Shown here in pieces: positions 52,782-61,227 of a DNA stretch of 64,000 nt. Where the stretch lies: contig CAZLXW010000004.1 in NCBI GenBank assembly GCA_964563505.1, positions 35,583-99,582 of the forward strand. Reading direction: 5' to 3'. Below the pieces are notes generated by a model that saw only the letters and a list, made by a program, of their open reading frames with translations, was not told where the DNA came from and did not search any database. Numbering within the stretch: the first letter of the stretch is position 1; the number at the start of each line of letters is the position of its first letter. The position numbers and the translations under genes are program-made. This stretch comes from UBA1351 sp964563505. GTDB taxonomy: Bacteria > Bacillota > Clostridia > Lachnospirales > Vallitaleaceae.

Positions 52782-54242
52782 ATGAACAAAATTGTAAAAG
52801 AAGGCATAACCTTCGATGATGTTTTATTAATTCCTGCACATTCAAAAGTTTTACCAAAAGATGTCGATATTTCGACATGGTTTACCAAGAAAATCAAATT
52901 GAACATTCCGTTAGTAAGTGCAGGCATGGATACAGTAACTGAGGCGAGAATGGCTATTGCGATGGCCAGACAAGGTGGAATAGGCGTCATTCATAAGAAT
53001 ATGTCCATTGAAGAACAAGCTGTAGAAGTTGACAAGGTAAAACGCTCAGAAAATGGCGTTATTATTGATCCTTTCTATTTGAACCCTAGTCATTATGTCT
53101 ATGAAGCGAATGAACTCATGGCAAAATTCAGAATCTCAGGAGTGCCGATTGTAAAAGAAGGCTCTAAGAAGCTTGTCGGTATTTTGACCAATCGAGATTT
53201 ACGTTTTGAAACAGATTTTAACAAAAAAATAGAAGAAGTTATGACGAGTAAAAACCTTATAACCGCTCCGATTGGTACGAATTTAGAAACCGCTAAGGAA
53301 ATTCTAGGTAAGTACCGTATTGAAAAATTACCCATCGTTGATGAAGAGGGAAATCTTTCAGGATTGATCACAATAAAAGATATTGAAAAAGCTATTCTTT
53401 ATCCGGAGTCTGCAAAAGATGATCAAGGACGTCTTCGTGTTGCAGCAGCCGTAGGAATTACCGGCAACATGATGGATCGTATAGAAGCGTTGAATAATGC
53501 TCGCGTAGATGCCATTGTGCTTGATACGGCACATGGACATTCGGAGGGCGTTTTAGAAGCGGTAAGAAAAGTTAAAGCAAAGTATCCGGATCTTCAAGTA
53601 GTAGCAGGTAACGTTGCTACAGGTTCAGCAACCAAAGCGCTTATTGAAGCCGGTGCCGATGCTGTCAAAGTCGGTATTGGACCTGGATCAATCTGTACAA
53701 CACGTGTTGTAGCAGGAGTAGGAGTGCCTCAGATCACGGCAATTAATGATTGTGCTGAAGTTGCTGCCCAATATGATGTGCCAATCATTGCTGATGGTGG
53801 TATTAAATATTCCGGGGATGTTGTTAAGGCAATAGCAGCCGGAGGTTATATCTGTATGATGGGAAGTCTCTTTGCAGGGTGCGAAGAATCACCGGGAGAA
53901 ACAGAATTATATCAAGGACGAAAGTACAAAGTTTATCGTGGAATGGGTTCATTAGCTGCAATGGAAAAAGGAAGTAAAGATCGTTATTTCCAAGAAGATG
54001 CAAAAAAACTCGTTCCGGAAGGTGTTGAAGGACGTGTGCCTTATAAAGGCCTTGTCGAAGATACAATCTACCAAATGCTTGGTGGATTACGTTCTGGAAT
54101 GGGTTATGCGGGAACACATACCATTGAAGAGTTAAGAACACGAGGGCAATTTGTCAAAATTACTGCAGCTTCCTTAAAAGAAAGCCATCCACACGATATA
54201 CAGATTACAAAAGAAGCACCAAACTATTCAGTCGGACAATAA
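52782..54242 (+). CDS. guaB: Inosine-5'-monophosphate dehydrogenase
   Basis: A 486-residue IMPDH: TFDDVLLIPAHSKVLPKDVD at the N-terminus, a tandem CBS insertion (about 90-210), the catalytic loop GIGPGSICTTRVVAGVGVPQ with its active-site Cys, and the flap GMGSLAAMEKGSKDRY. It catalyses the committed step of GMP synthesis. The start at 52782 follows AGAGAGGA; an in-frame ATG six codons upstream is rejected. No purine riboswitch is visible in the short upstream gap. Confidence 0.97.
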   Translation: MNKIVKEGITFDDVLLIPAHSKVLPKDVDISTWFTKKIKLNIPLVSAGMDTVTEARMAIAMARQGGIGVIHKNMSIEEQAVEVDKVKRSENGVIIDPFYLNPSHYVYEANELMAKFRISGVPIVKEGSKKLVGILTNRDLRFETDFNKKIEEVMTSKNLITAPIGTNLETAKEILGKYRIEKLPIVDEEGNLSGLITIKDIEKAILYPESAKDDQGRLRVAAAVGITGNMMDRIEALNNARVDAIVLDTAHGHSEGVLEAVRKVKAKYPDLQVVAGNVATGSATKALIEAGADAVKVGIGPGSICTTRVVAGVGVPQITAINDCAEVAAQYDVPIIADGGIKYSGDVVKAIAAGGYICMMGSLFAGCEESPGETELYQGRKYKVYRGMGSLAAMEKGSKDRYFQEDAKKLVPEGVEGRVPYKGLVEDTIYQMLGGLRSGMGYAGTHTIEELRTRGQFVKITAASLKESHPHDIQITKEAPNYSVGQ

Positions 54243-54272
54243 AAAAATAATTGAAAAGAGAGGAAGAGGATA

Positions 54273-54989
54273 ATGGGAATACCAACACCACATATTGAAG
54301 TAAGCAACAAAGATGATTTTGCAAAAACAGTATTAATGCCTGGAGATCCATTGCGGGCAAAATTCATTGCAGAAACTTTTTTAGAAGATGTTGTTCAAGT
54401 AAATAGCGTTCGAAATGCATTAGCATACACGGGAACATATAAAGGACGTCGTATTTCTGTATTTGGATCAGGAATGGGTATGCCAAGTATTGGAATTTAT
54501 TCCTACGAATTATTTGAGTTTTATGATGTTGAGAATATTATACGTATCGGTTCATGTGGAGCATACTCGGATAAGTTGAATCTATATGATGTATTATTAG
54601 TGCAAGATGCATGGTCCGAATCAACCTATGCAAAGGTTCAAAGCGGATACCAAGAGTCGACAATTGAAGCAGATAAAGATCTGAATAATCAGTTAGCGAC
54701 CGTTGCGGGGGAGTTAGACATTCCCCTAACTCGCGTACGTATTCATTCTTCAGATGTATTTTATCGTGAGAATTTTGAAGATTTTGAAAAAATTCGTGAT
54801 GAAGAAGGCTGTATGGCGGTTGAGATGGAATCATTTGCACTTTTTGCAAATGCTAAAGTACTTGGAAAAAAAGCCGCTTGTTTACTTACGGTTTCAGATT
54901 CTTTGGTTAAAGGCGAAGCAACAACAAGTGAAGAACGACAAAATGCATTTACAAAAATGATGGAAATTGCGCTTGAAATGGCAGAATAA
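54273..54989 (+). CDS. deoD: Purine-nucleoside phosphorylase
   Basis: A 238-residue hexameric-type PNP: MPGDPLRAKFIAE, FGSGMGMPSIGIYSYELFEFY, IRIGSCGAYSDKL, the substrate-binding VEMESFALFANAK and the catalytic Asp in TVSDSLVKGE. It splits purine nucleosides for salvage. It lies 30 bases after guaB, so GMP synthesis and purine salvage are probably co-transcribed. A terminator follows. Confidence 0.96.
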   Translation: MGIPTPHIEVSNKDDFAKTVLMPGDPLRAKFIAETFLEDVVQVNSVRNALAYTGTYKGRRISVFGSGMGMPSIGIYSYELFEFYDVENIIRIGSCGAYSDKLNLYDVLLVQDAWSESTYAKVQSGYQESTIEADKDLNNQLATVAGELDIPLTRVRIHSSDVFYRENFEDFEKIRDEEGCMAVEMESFALFANAKVLGKKAACLLTVSDSLVKGEATTSEERQNAFTKMMEIALEMAE

Positions 54990-55008
54990 CATTATCTTAT
55001 ATGAGCTT

Positions 55009-55048
55009 AAGACTGTATCACTAATATTAGTGATACAGTCTTTTTTTT
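55009..55048 (+). terminator. guaB-deoD terminator
   Basis: A perfect 16-bp stem: AAGACTGTATCACTAA (55009-55024) with 55027-55042, then a T-run to 55048. Confidence 0.95.
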
Positions 55049-55084
55049 ACATAAACTTAACATTGGGTGTATATGAAATTTACC
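55046..55084 (+). promoter_or_regulatory. Candidate Pho box upstream of pstB
   Basis: TTTACA (55046), TTAACA (55057), TGTATA (55068, weak) and TTTACC (55079) lie on an exact 11-base period. PhoP/PhoB sites in Gram-positives are TTAACA-like direct repeats with this period. The cognate regulator, PhoP, is encoded in the same gene cluster. Confidence 0.55.
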
Positions 55085-55132
55085 CAAAAATGATATAGTT
55101 TTAATAGACAAATACGATTAAGAGGTGCAATA

Positions 55133-55891
55133 ATGACAAATCAGACGAAGTTCAAAGTAGAAGATCTCGACTTATTTTACGGTGATTTTCAAGCACTCAA
55201 GAAAGTAAATCTTGAGATTATGGCAAATGAAATAACGGCATTTATCGGACCCTCCGGTTGTGGAAAATCAACATTTTTACGCGTATTAAATCGTATGAAT
55301 GATTTAATTGAAGGGGTAACAGTTCAAGGTAAAGTCTTATTAGATAATGAAGATATTTATGGAAATATTGACGTCATTAGTTTGCGTTCCCGTGTTGGAA
55401 TGGTTTTCCAAAAACCCAATCCATTTCCTATGAGTATCTATGATAATGTGGCGTATGGGCCGAAAATGCATGGGATCAAGAAAAAATCTCAGCTTGATGA
55501 TATTGTTGAACGTAGTCTTCGACAAGCTGCCATTTGGGATGAAGTTAAGGATCGCATTAAAAAAAGTGCATTAGGTGTTTCGGGCGGTCAACAGCAGAGA
55601 ATATGTATCGCAAGAGCATTAGCAGTTGAACCGGAAGTTTTGCTCATGGATGAACCAACATCGGCACTTGATCCGATTTCAACACTGAAAATTGAAGATT
55701 TAGCAACAGAATTAAAAGAAAAATATACCATTGTTATGGTAACACATAATATGCAACAGGCAGCAAGGATATCGGATAAAACAGCTTTCTTTTTGCTAGG
55801 TGAACTTCTAGAAATCGATGAGACAGAAGTCATATTTAGAGACCCGAAAAACAAGAAGACGGAAGATTATATTACCGGTCGTTTTGGATGA
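55133..55891 (+). CDS. pstB: Phosphate ABC transporter ATPase PstB
   Basis: A 252-residue ATPase: Walker A GPSGCGKST, FQKPNPFPMSIYDNVAYGP (the PstB Q-loop fingerprint), VSGGQQQR signature, LLMDEPTSALDPIST Walker B and VTHNMQQAARISD. It powers high-affinity phosphate uptake with PstCA. pstS, pstC and pstA are not in the window, so they must lie elsewhere. AAGAGGTG precedes the ATG; phoU follows. Confidence 0.96.
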   Translation: MTNQTKFKVEDLDLFYGDFQALKKVNLEIMANEITAFIGPSGCGKSTFLRVLNRMNDLIEGVTVQGKVLLDNEDIYGNIDVISLRSRVGMVFQKPNPFPMSIYDNVAYGPKMHGIKKKSQLDDIVERSLRQAAIWDEVKDRIKKSALGVSGGQQQRICIARALAVEPEVLLMDEPTSALDPISTLKIEDLATELKEKYTIVMVTHNMQQAARISDKTAFFLLGELLEIDETEVIFRDPKNKKTEDYITGRFG

Positions 55892-55895
55892 TATA

Positions 55896-55924
55896 TTGCA
55901 ATTAAAGTTTACTTAGCGTAAAAT
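55896..55924 (+). promoter_or_regulatory. Possible internal promoter before phoU
   Basis: TTGCAA (55896-55901), 17 bases, TAAAAT (55919-55924), in the 57-base gap between pstB and phoU. Confidence 0.4.
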
Positions 55925-55948
55925 AATAAGTGTTTTGGAGGAAAGACG

Positions 55949-56596
55949 ATGCCAGTTAGATATGAATTTGAAAAAGAATTAAATCGATTACATAAAGATA
56001 TTATAAAAATGGGGGCATTTATTGAAGAATCGATTCAAGATATGATTGAAGCCCTAAAGACTCGGAACAAAGAGCTTGCCATGCATGTCATTAAAAAAGA
56101 CGATTTAATTGATGAAATGGAACGAAAGATTGAGCGAGAGTGTTTGATTACGATTGCAAGACAGCAACCCATTGCCACTGACTTGCGTGATATTATTTCC
56201 ATTCTAAAAATTGTCACCGATTTAGAACGGATAGCAGATCACTGTGAAGATATTAGTGAATATGTGGTTCGTTTAACCGAAAAGCAACCCTTCTTAAAGC
56301 TAGAATTTTTACCCTTAATGGCAGATGCAGTTAGTCAGATGATTTCAGACACAATTGATGCATATATTCGTAAAGATGTTGAACTAGCCAAAGAAATTAT
56401 TCAACGTGATGATGTTATCGACGATTACTTTAATAAATTGATGAATAAACTTATCCAAATTATGCAAGAAGATTCAGAATTAATACAGGATTCGACAAAT
56501 TATATTTTGATTAATAAATATCTTGAACGCATGGCAGATCATGCAACAAATATTGCAGAGTGGATCATATACTACGGAACAGGCGAATTGCAATAA
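55949..56596 (+). CDS. phoU: Phosphate signalling protein PhoU
   Basis: A 215-residue protein made of two three-helix bundles with the tandem metal-binding PhoU motifs (RQQPIATDLRDIISILKIVTDLERIADHCEDI; YLERMADHATNIAEWI). It links the Pst transporter to PhoR and represses the Pho response under phosphate excess. It sits between pstB and phoP, the standard order. GGAGG precedes the ATG. Confidence 0.95.
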   Translation: MPVRYEFEKELNRLHKDIIKMGAFIEESIQDMIEALKTRNKELAMHVIKKDDLIDEMERKIERECLITIARQQPIATDLRDIISILKIVTDLERIADHCEDISEYVVRLTEKQPFLKLEFLPLMADAVSQMISDTIDAYIRKDVELAKEIIQRDDVIDDYFNKLMNKLIQIMQEDSELIQDSTNYILINKYLERMADHATNIAEWIIYYGTGELQ

Positions 56597-56611
56597 TTAA
56601 TGGAGGAAACC

Positions 56612-57325
56612 ATGGCGGTTAATACTGTTTTAACGATTGATGACGAAGAACATATTCTTGAACTACTTAGATATAACCTTGAAAAAAATGGCTATCAGGT
56701 CTTACAAGCACTTGATGGAGAAACAGGGCTAAAAATATTAGAAAATAATGCTGTGGATTTAATTCTTTTAGATTTAATGCTTCCTGGCATTGATGGCTTA
56801 GAAGTTCTTCGACAAATCCGCAATAATCCTAAACTGAAACAAATTCCCGTGATTATGTTAACAGCAAAAAGTGAAGAAATAGATACAGTTTTAGGACTTG
56901 AGATGGGTGCAGATGACTATATAGGAAAACCTTTTGGAAGTCACGAACTTGTTGCCCGTATGAAAGCTGTTTTTCGCCGTACCAGTGAGTTGAATAAGAT
57001 TCGCAATGAAAATTCAATTCCGACAGATGATGTGATTACAGTTTCCGGTATTGAGATCAATCGGTCGACTCATGAGATTATGATCGATGGAGAAAAGATT
57101 GAATTACCGCTCAAAGAATTTGAACTTTTATATTTATTAGCAAAGAACAAAGGTCGTGTTTTTGACCGGGAATACTTGTTAGAAAAAATATGGGGATATG
57201 AATACTATGGCGAGACGCGAACAGTGGATGTACATATTCGAAATCTAAGAAAAAAAATCGAAGCCGATGATAAAAACCCCCAATACATTAAAACGGTTCG
57301 CGGCGTAGGGTATAAGTTTAAATAG
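56612..57325 (+). CDS. phoP: Response regulator PhoP/PhoB
   Basis: A 237-residue OmpR-type regulator with phospho-acceptor Asp54 (LLDLMLPGIDG), KPFGSHELVARM, and a winged-helix output (PLKEFELLYLLAKNKGRVFDREYLLEKIWG; RTVDVHIRNLRKKIE). Adjacent phoU and phoR make the Pho assignment secure. ATG 56612 is preferred, preceded by ATGGAGGAAACC; an ATG at 56600 overlaps this site. It should bind the Pho box before pstB. Confidence 0.93.
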   Translation: MAVNTVLTIDDEEHILELLRYNLEKNGYQVLQALDGETGLKILENNAVDLILLDLMLPGIDGLEVLRQIRNNPKLKQIPVIMLTAKSEEIDTVLGLEMGADDYIGKPFGSHELVARMKAVFRRTSELNKIRNENSIPTDDVITVSGIEINRSTHEIMIDGEKIELPLKEFELLYLLAKNKGRVFDREYLLEKIWGYEYYGETRTVDVHIRNLRKKIEADDKNPQYIKTVRGVGYKFK

Positions 57326-57335
57326 AGGTGATCGT

Positions 57336-59096
57336 ATGGGCAAAAAACTACTGGCAACATATATAGCGATTGTAGCAATTACAATAATAGTGACGGTTTT
57401 GTTTTCATGGCAAAAAGTAAACCGTCATTTTTTTGAACAAACAACACAAGAATCACAGCAAAAAATTGAGCTTATTGATCGTTTAATTAAATATGAGATG
57501 ATGACGTCCGAACAAAGTTTGCAAAAGGTTGTAGTTGCTTATGGAGAACAAACAAATGTCCGGATTACCTTAATAGGCGAAGATGGTTCTGTCCTTGCAG
57601 ATTCGCTCAACGATCCGGATACGATGGAAAATCATGCTAATCGTACAGAGTTTAAAAACGCCCTTCGAGGAGTACGAGATCCCGAACTTCGCTATAGTAG
57701 TACTATGGAAGCCTATTTGTACTATTTTGTCAAACCATTTGAATATGAGGATATTCAAGGAATTTTAAGGATATCTGTTCCGGCAGACAATATTCAGGCA
57801 CTTATTAATGATATGTTAGAGTCCGTTGTTATCGGATTGGTTCTTGGGCTAGTACTTTCCTCGATTGCAGCGTATTTTTTTATACGTCGCATCATGAATC
57901 CAATCAACGCGTTTACAACGATTGCAGAAAAAATCACTTCAGGTGATTACGATCATAAAGTATATGTTGATGATAAATACCAATTGGGAAAACTCGCGGA
58001 TGCCTTTAATTTAATGACATTTACCATGCGTAAAAATTTATGGCAGATTGAACAAAAAAATGCGGAACTTGAATCCATTCTTGTGAGTATGGATCTTGGT
58101 TTGGCAGCTATTGATGAATCTTATCAGATTGTTTTTGCCAATAAACCCTTTAGTGAAATACTAGATTTAAAAGCACCCCTTGAAGGAAAACTGTTTTATG
58201 AAGTGATACGCAATACGAATATATTTAAGGTGATTGAAAAATCGATTGAAGATGGTGAGTATATTGAAGAAGAAGCGACCATGAAAAAAGGCCTTGACGA
58301 AAAGATATTAAAATTTTCAGCAACGCCAATAAAAAGCAGGACAAGTAAGAATACCCTGCATGGTATATTAATTATCGTTGAGGATATCACAAAAATCAGA
58401 AAACTTGAACTGATTCGTCAAGAATTTGTATCAAATGTTACCCATGAATTAAAGACACCATTAACCTCAATTAAAGGTTTTGTGGATACATTGAAAAATG
58501 GGGCAATGAACGACGCTGAAGTATCTGAGCGTTTTTTAGATATCATTGATATTGAAGCGGAACGTCTAGCGATTTTAATTGAAGATATATTAATTCTATC
58601 TGAAATTGAAAGCATGAAGATCGATCGAAATGTTGGGGTATATCCGATTGCGGATATTGTTGGTGAGGTTATTGATGTACTGTCCATAAAAGCAGAGCAG
58701 AAAAATTTGGAACTCAATATTTCAGTGCAAGAAGATTTACCCTTGCTAGAATGTAATAAAGATCGAATTAAACAGTTGTTGATTAATTTGATCGATAATA
58801 GTATCAAATACACGGAACAAGGCTCTGTAACTATAGAATGTAGTCAATCAAGAGATGAACAATTTTTGAATATCAAGATAACAGATACGGGTATAGGTAT
58901 TGACGAGAAACACCTTGAACGGCTTTTTGAACGGTTTTATCGCGTCGACAAAGGACGGTCTAGAAAACAAGGGGGTACTGGTCTAGGCTTGTCTATTGTC
59001 AAACATATTGTCGAATTGTATCACGGAAAAATCACGGTAAAAAGTCAGGTCGGACAGGGAACATCAATGAAAGTTAAGCTCCCCTTTAAGATATGA
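57336..59096 (+). CDS. phoR: Phosphate sensor histidine kinase PhoR
   Basis: A 586-residue kinase: TM1 about 6-25, an extracytoplasmic PAS-like domain (about 40-155), TM2 about 163-183, HAMP (MNPINAFTTIAEKITSGDYDHKV), a cytoplasmic PAS (about 243-355), DHp with His370 (VSNVTHELKTPLTSIKGF) and a full ATPase with NLIDNSIKYT, ITDTGIGID and GGTGLGLSIVK. It is the large PhoR form of Gram-positives. It lies 10 bases from phoP. Confidence 0.94.
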   Translation: MGKKLLATYIAIVAITIIVTVLFSWQKVNRHFFEQTTQESQQKIELIDRLIKYEMMTSEQSLQKVVVAYGEQTNVRITLIGEDGSVLADSLNDPDTMENHANRTEFKNALRGVRDPELRYSSTMEAYLYYFVKPFEYEDIQGILRISVPADNIQALINDMLESVVIGLVLGLVLSSIAAYFFIRRIMNPINAFTTIAEKITSGDYDHKVYVDDKYQLGKLADAFNLMTFTMRKNLWQIEQKNAELESILVSMDLGLAAIDESYQIVFANKPFSEILDLKAPLEGKLFYEVIRNTNIFKVIEKSIEDGEYIEEEATMKKGLDEKILKFSATPIKSRTSKNTLHGILIIVEDITKIRKLELIRQEFVSNVTHELKTPLTSIKGFVDTLKNGAMNDAEVSERFLDIIDIEAERLAILIEDILILSEIESMKIDRNVGVYPIADIVGEVIDVLSIKAEQKNLELNISVQEDLPLLECNKDRIKQLLINLIDNSIKYTEQGSVTIECSQSRDEQFLNIKITDTGIGIDEKHLERLFERFYRVDKGRSRKQGGTGLGLSIVKHIVELYHGKITVKSQVGQGTSMKVKLPFKI

Positions 59097-59132
59097 AACT
59101 TTGTCGGTTTAAAGTGATATAGCAATAAAGGG

Positions 59133-59161
59133 TTGACAAATCCATTTTTCTAATATAAAGT
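59133..59161 (+). promoter_or_regulatory. Predicted promoter of the DAHP synthase gene
   Basis: TTGACA (59133-59138) and TAAAGT (59156-59161) at 17 bases; TATAAA at 59154 with a 15-base spacer is an alternative -10. The site lies 30 bases before the start. Confidence 0.6.
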
Positions 59162-59190
59162 AGAATCAATATAAAATGGAGGAAGAAAAG

Positions 59191-60219
59191 ATGAGCTTAG
59201 AATATATTATACAACTTCCAAACCCGAAAGAAATTATGGAAGAGTTACCGGTATCTGATGCAATAAAACAAAGAAAAATACAAAGAGACCAAGCGATTAA
59301 AGATGTTTTTGTTGGCAAGAGCGACAAATTCATTCTCGTTGTTGGTCCGTGTTCTGCCGATAATGAAGTGGCAGTATTAGACTATATTGAACGTTTGACA
59401 ACCCTTCAAGAAAAAGTGGAAGAGAAGATTATAATTATACCCAGAATATATACCAACAAACCAAGAACAACCGGTGAAGGCTATAAGGGGATGTTACATC
59501 AACCTAATCCCTTAGAGGCATCTGACATGGTAGCAGGAATCAAAGCCATTCGTCAGTTACATATTAAAGTGGCTGAGATTTCAGGTATGACCAGTGCGGA
59601 TGAAATGCTATATCCGGAAAATTATGCATATTTAGATGACATATTAAGTTATGTGGCTATTGGTGCACGAAGTGTTGAAAATCAGCAACACCGTTTAACC
59701 GTTAGCGGGCTAGATATTCCTGTCGGTATGAAGAACCCAACAGGTGGCGATATTACAGTCATGTTAAATGCTATTCGTGCAGCCCAGATTGATCACAACT
59801 TTATCTTTAGAGGTTATGAAGTGAAAACAACGGGAAATCCTTTGTCCCATGCCATATTACGTGGTTTTGTGGATCAATACGGACGCAATTTCCCCAACTA
59901 TCATTATGAAGATATACGTTATTTGATTGACCAATATGAGCAACGGGAATTAGAGTTTCCGGCAGTGATTATTGATACTAATCATGCCAATTCCAATAAA
60001 CAATATGCAGAACAACCGCGAATCGCCAATGAAATTATTCGCAATAGAAATTATGATTCCAGAATCAAAAATATTGTCAAAGGTCTTATGATTGAAAGCT
60101 ACATTGAAGGTGGATGTCAAAGCATTGACGGAGGATGTTACGGAAAATCCATTACAGATCCATGTTTGTCCTATGACGAAACGTATCGGATGATTATGAA
60201 CATCGCGGATAAGCTATGA
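59191..60219 (+). CDS. 3-deoxy-7-phosphoheptulonate (DAHP) synthase, AroG type
   Basis: A 342-residue type I-alpha DAHP synthase: VVGPCSADN, PRTTGEGYKGMLHQP, GARSVENQQHRLTVSGLDIPVGMKNPTGGD, and SYIEGGCQSIDGG. It condenses PEP and erythrose-4-phosphate, the first step of the shikimate pathway. There is no ACT or chorismate mutase extension, so feedback would act through the core. GGAGG precedes ATG 59191. It overlaps the DUF554 gene by 4 bases. Confidence 0.95.
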   Translation: MSLEYIIQLPNPKEIMEELPVSDAIKQRKIQRDQAIKDVFVGKSDKFILVVGPCSADNEVAVLDYIERLTTLQEKVEEKIIIIPRIYTNKPRTTGEGYKGMLHQPNPLEASDMVAGIKAIRQLHIKVAEISGMTSADEMLYPENYAYLDDILSYVAIGARSVENQQHRLTVSGLDIPVGMKNPTGGDITVMLNAIRAAQIDHNFIFRGYEVKTTGNPLSHAILRGFVDQYGRNFPNYHYEDIRYLIDQYEQRELEFPAVIIDTNHANSNKQYAEQPRIANEIIRNRNYDSRIKNIVKGLMIESYIEGGCQSIDGGCYGKSITDPCLSYDETYRMIMNIADKL

Positions 60220-60899
60220 TTGGTACAATAGTTAACGTTCTTACAGTTATTATTGGCGGAACCATTGGTATGCTGTTTCATTCCAAAGTACCCAAACGAT
60301 TTATCGACATTGCATTTAACGGTATTGGCGTATTTACATTAATACTTGGCGTTTCTATGGCCATTCAATCCCAGCAACAGTTATTTATGGTTTTTAGTAT
60401 CATTATTGGAAGTATTGTTGGTGAAGGAATTGACTTAGATAAACAATTAAATCGATTGAGCGAACGCTTTAAGAAGCGGCTCAAATCGAATGATTCGAAT
60501 TTTTCAACAGGATTAATTACCGCTTTTTTACTCTTTTGTATGGGCTCAATGACAATATTAGGTGCTATTCAAGAGGGGGTAAACCAGTCGCCGGACTTGC
60601 TCTTGACCAAGGCGACTATGGATGGTTTTGCAGCCCTTGCATTAGCTTCAACCTTAGGTATTGGCGTCATCTTTAGCGTTATCCCCTTGTTTATCTTTCA
60701 AGGCGGACTGACACTACTGGCAGGATATTTGCAAAATTATCTGAATGAACCTATGATTACGGAACTTAGTGCTGTCGGAGGGTTGCTTTTAATTGCTCTG
60801 GCACTGAATATTCTTGAACTAAAAGCCATAAAAGTGATGAATATGCTACCGTCCCTGGTAGTCATTATCATCTTCATGCTAGTTCATCAATTTCTCTAA
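60216..60899 (+). CDS. DUF554 membrane protein
   Basis: A 227-residue protein with about seven TM segments, starting GTIVNVLTVIIGGTIGMLFHSKVP and containing GSIVGEGIDLDKQLNRLSERFK, the DUF554 pattern. It is a widespread predicted transporter-like protein of unknown substrate. Its start overlaps the stop of the DAHP synthase gene (ATGA), so the two are co-translated; the link to aromatic synthesis is not understood. Confidence 0.85.
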   Translation: MIGTIVNVLTVIIGGTIGMLFHSKVPKRFIDIAFNGIGVFTLILGVSMAIQSQQQLFMVFSIIIGSIVGEGIDLDKQLNRLSERFKKRLKSNDSNFSTGLITAFLLFCMGSMTILGAIQEGVNQSPDLLLTKATMDGFAALALASTLGIGVIFSVIPLFIFQGGLTLLAGYLQNYLNEPMITELSAVGGLLLIALALNILELKAIKVMNMLPSLVVIIIFMLVHQFL

Positions 60900-60904
60900 A
60901 AAGC

Positions 60905-60933
60905 TTGACAAGGGATTTAAGATAGTGTATCAT
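60905..60933 (+). promoter_or_regulatory. Predicted leuA promoter
   Basis: TTGACA (60905-60910), 17 bases, TATCAT (60928-60933), just after the DUF554 stop codon and before the T-box leader. Confidence 0.85.
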
Positions 60934-60939
60934 TTTTTA

Positions 60940-61205
60940 AAACTACATGAATAAAAACTGTGAAAAGGAGCAGTAGTTTTCTTGATATTTTCAGAGAGTT
61001 GTTGGGCGGTGTGAAACAACATTGGATAGATTATGAACTAGCCTTGGAGTTGCGTGTTGAAGATGAGTAGACATAGCCGGTATTGACCGTTATATCAAGA
61101 AGATATGTTCGTATCTTTGTGAGTGCATTCTGAGGAATGAATTTGAGTGGTAACGCGGAAGTTGACCTTTCGTCTCTATTAGTAATAGAGATGAAAGGTT
61201 TTTTT
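60940..61205 (+). ncRNA. T-box leader with Leu (CUA) specifier
   Basis: About 265 untranslated bases with the T-box layout: stem I containing GGTGTGAAAC, then the specifier loop GAA-CTA-GCC with CUA at 61038-61040, a Leu codon; the T-box sequence TGAGTGGTAACGCGG at 61144-61158, which pairs with the uncharged tRNA acceptor end; and a terminator at 61165-61205 whose 5' arm overlaps the antiterminator. Uncharged tRNA-Leu should permit readthrough into the leuA gene. Downstream leuA supports the Leu reading. Confidence 0.92.
61165..61205 (+). terminator. T-box terminator
   Basis: ACCTTTC and TCTCTATTA (61165-61181) pair with AATAGAGA and GAAAGGT (61184-61199), followed by a T-run. It is the off-state of the leader. 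Confidence 0.92.
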
Positions 61206-61227
61206 GATTTTATTAGGAGGAATAAGA

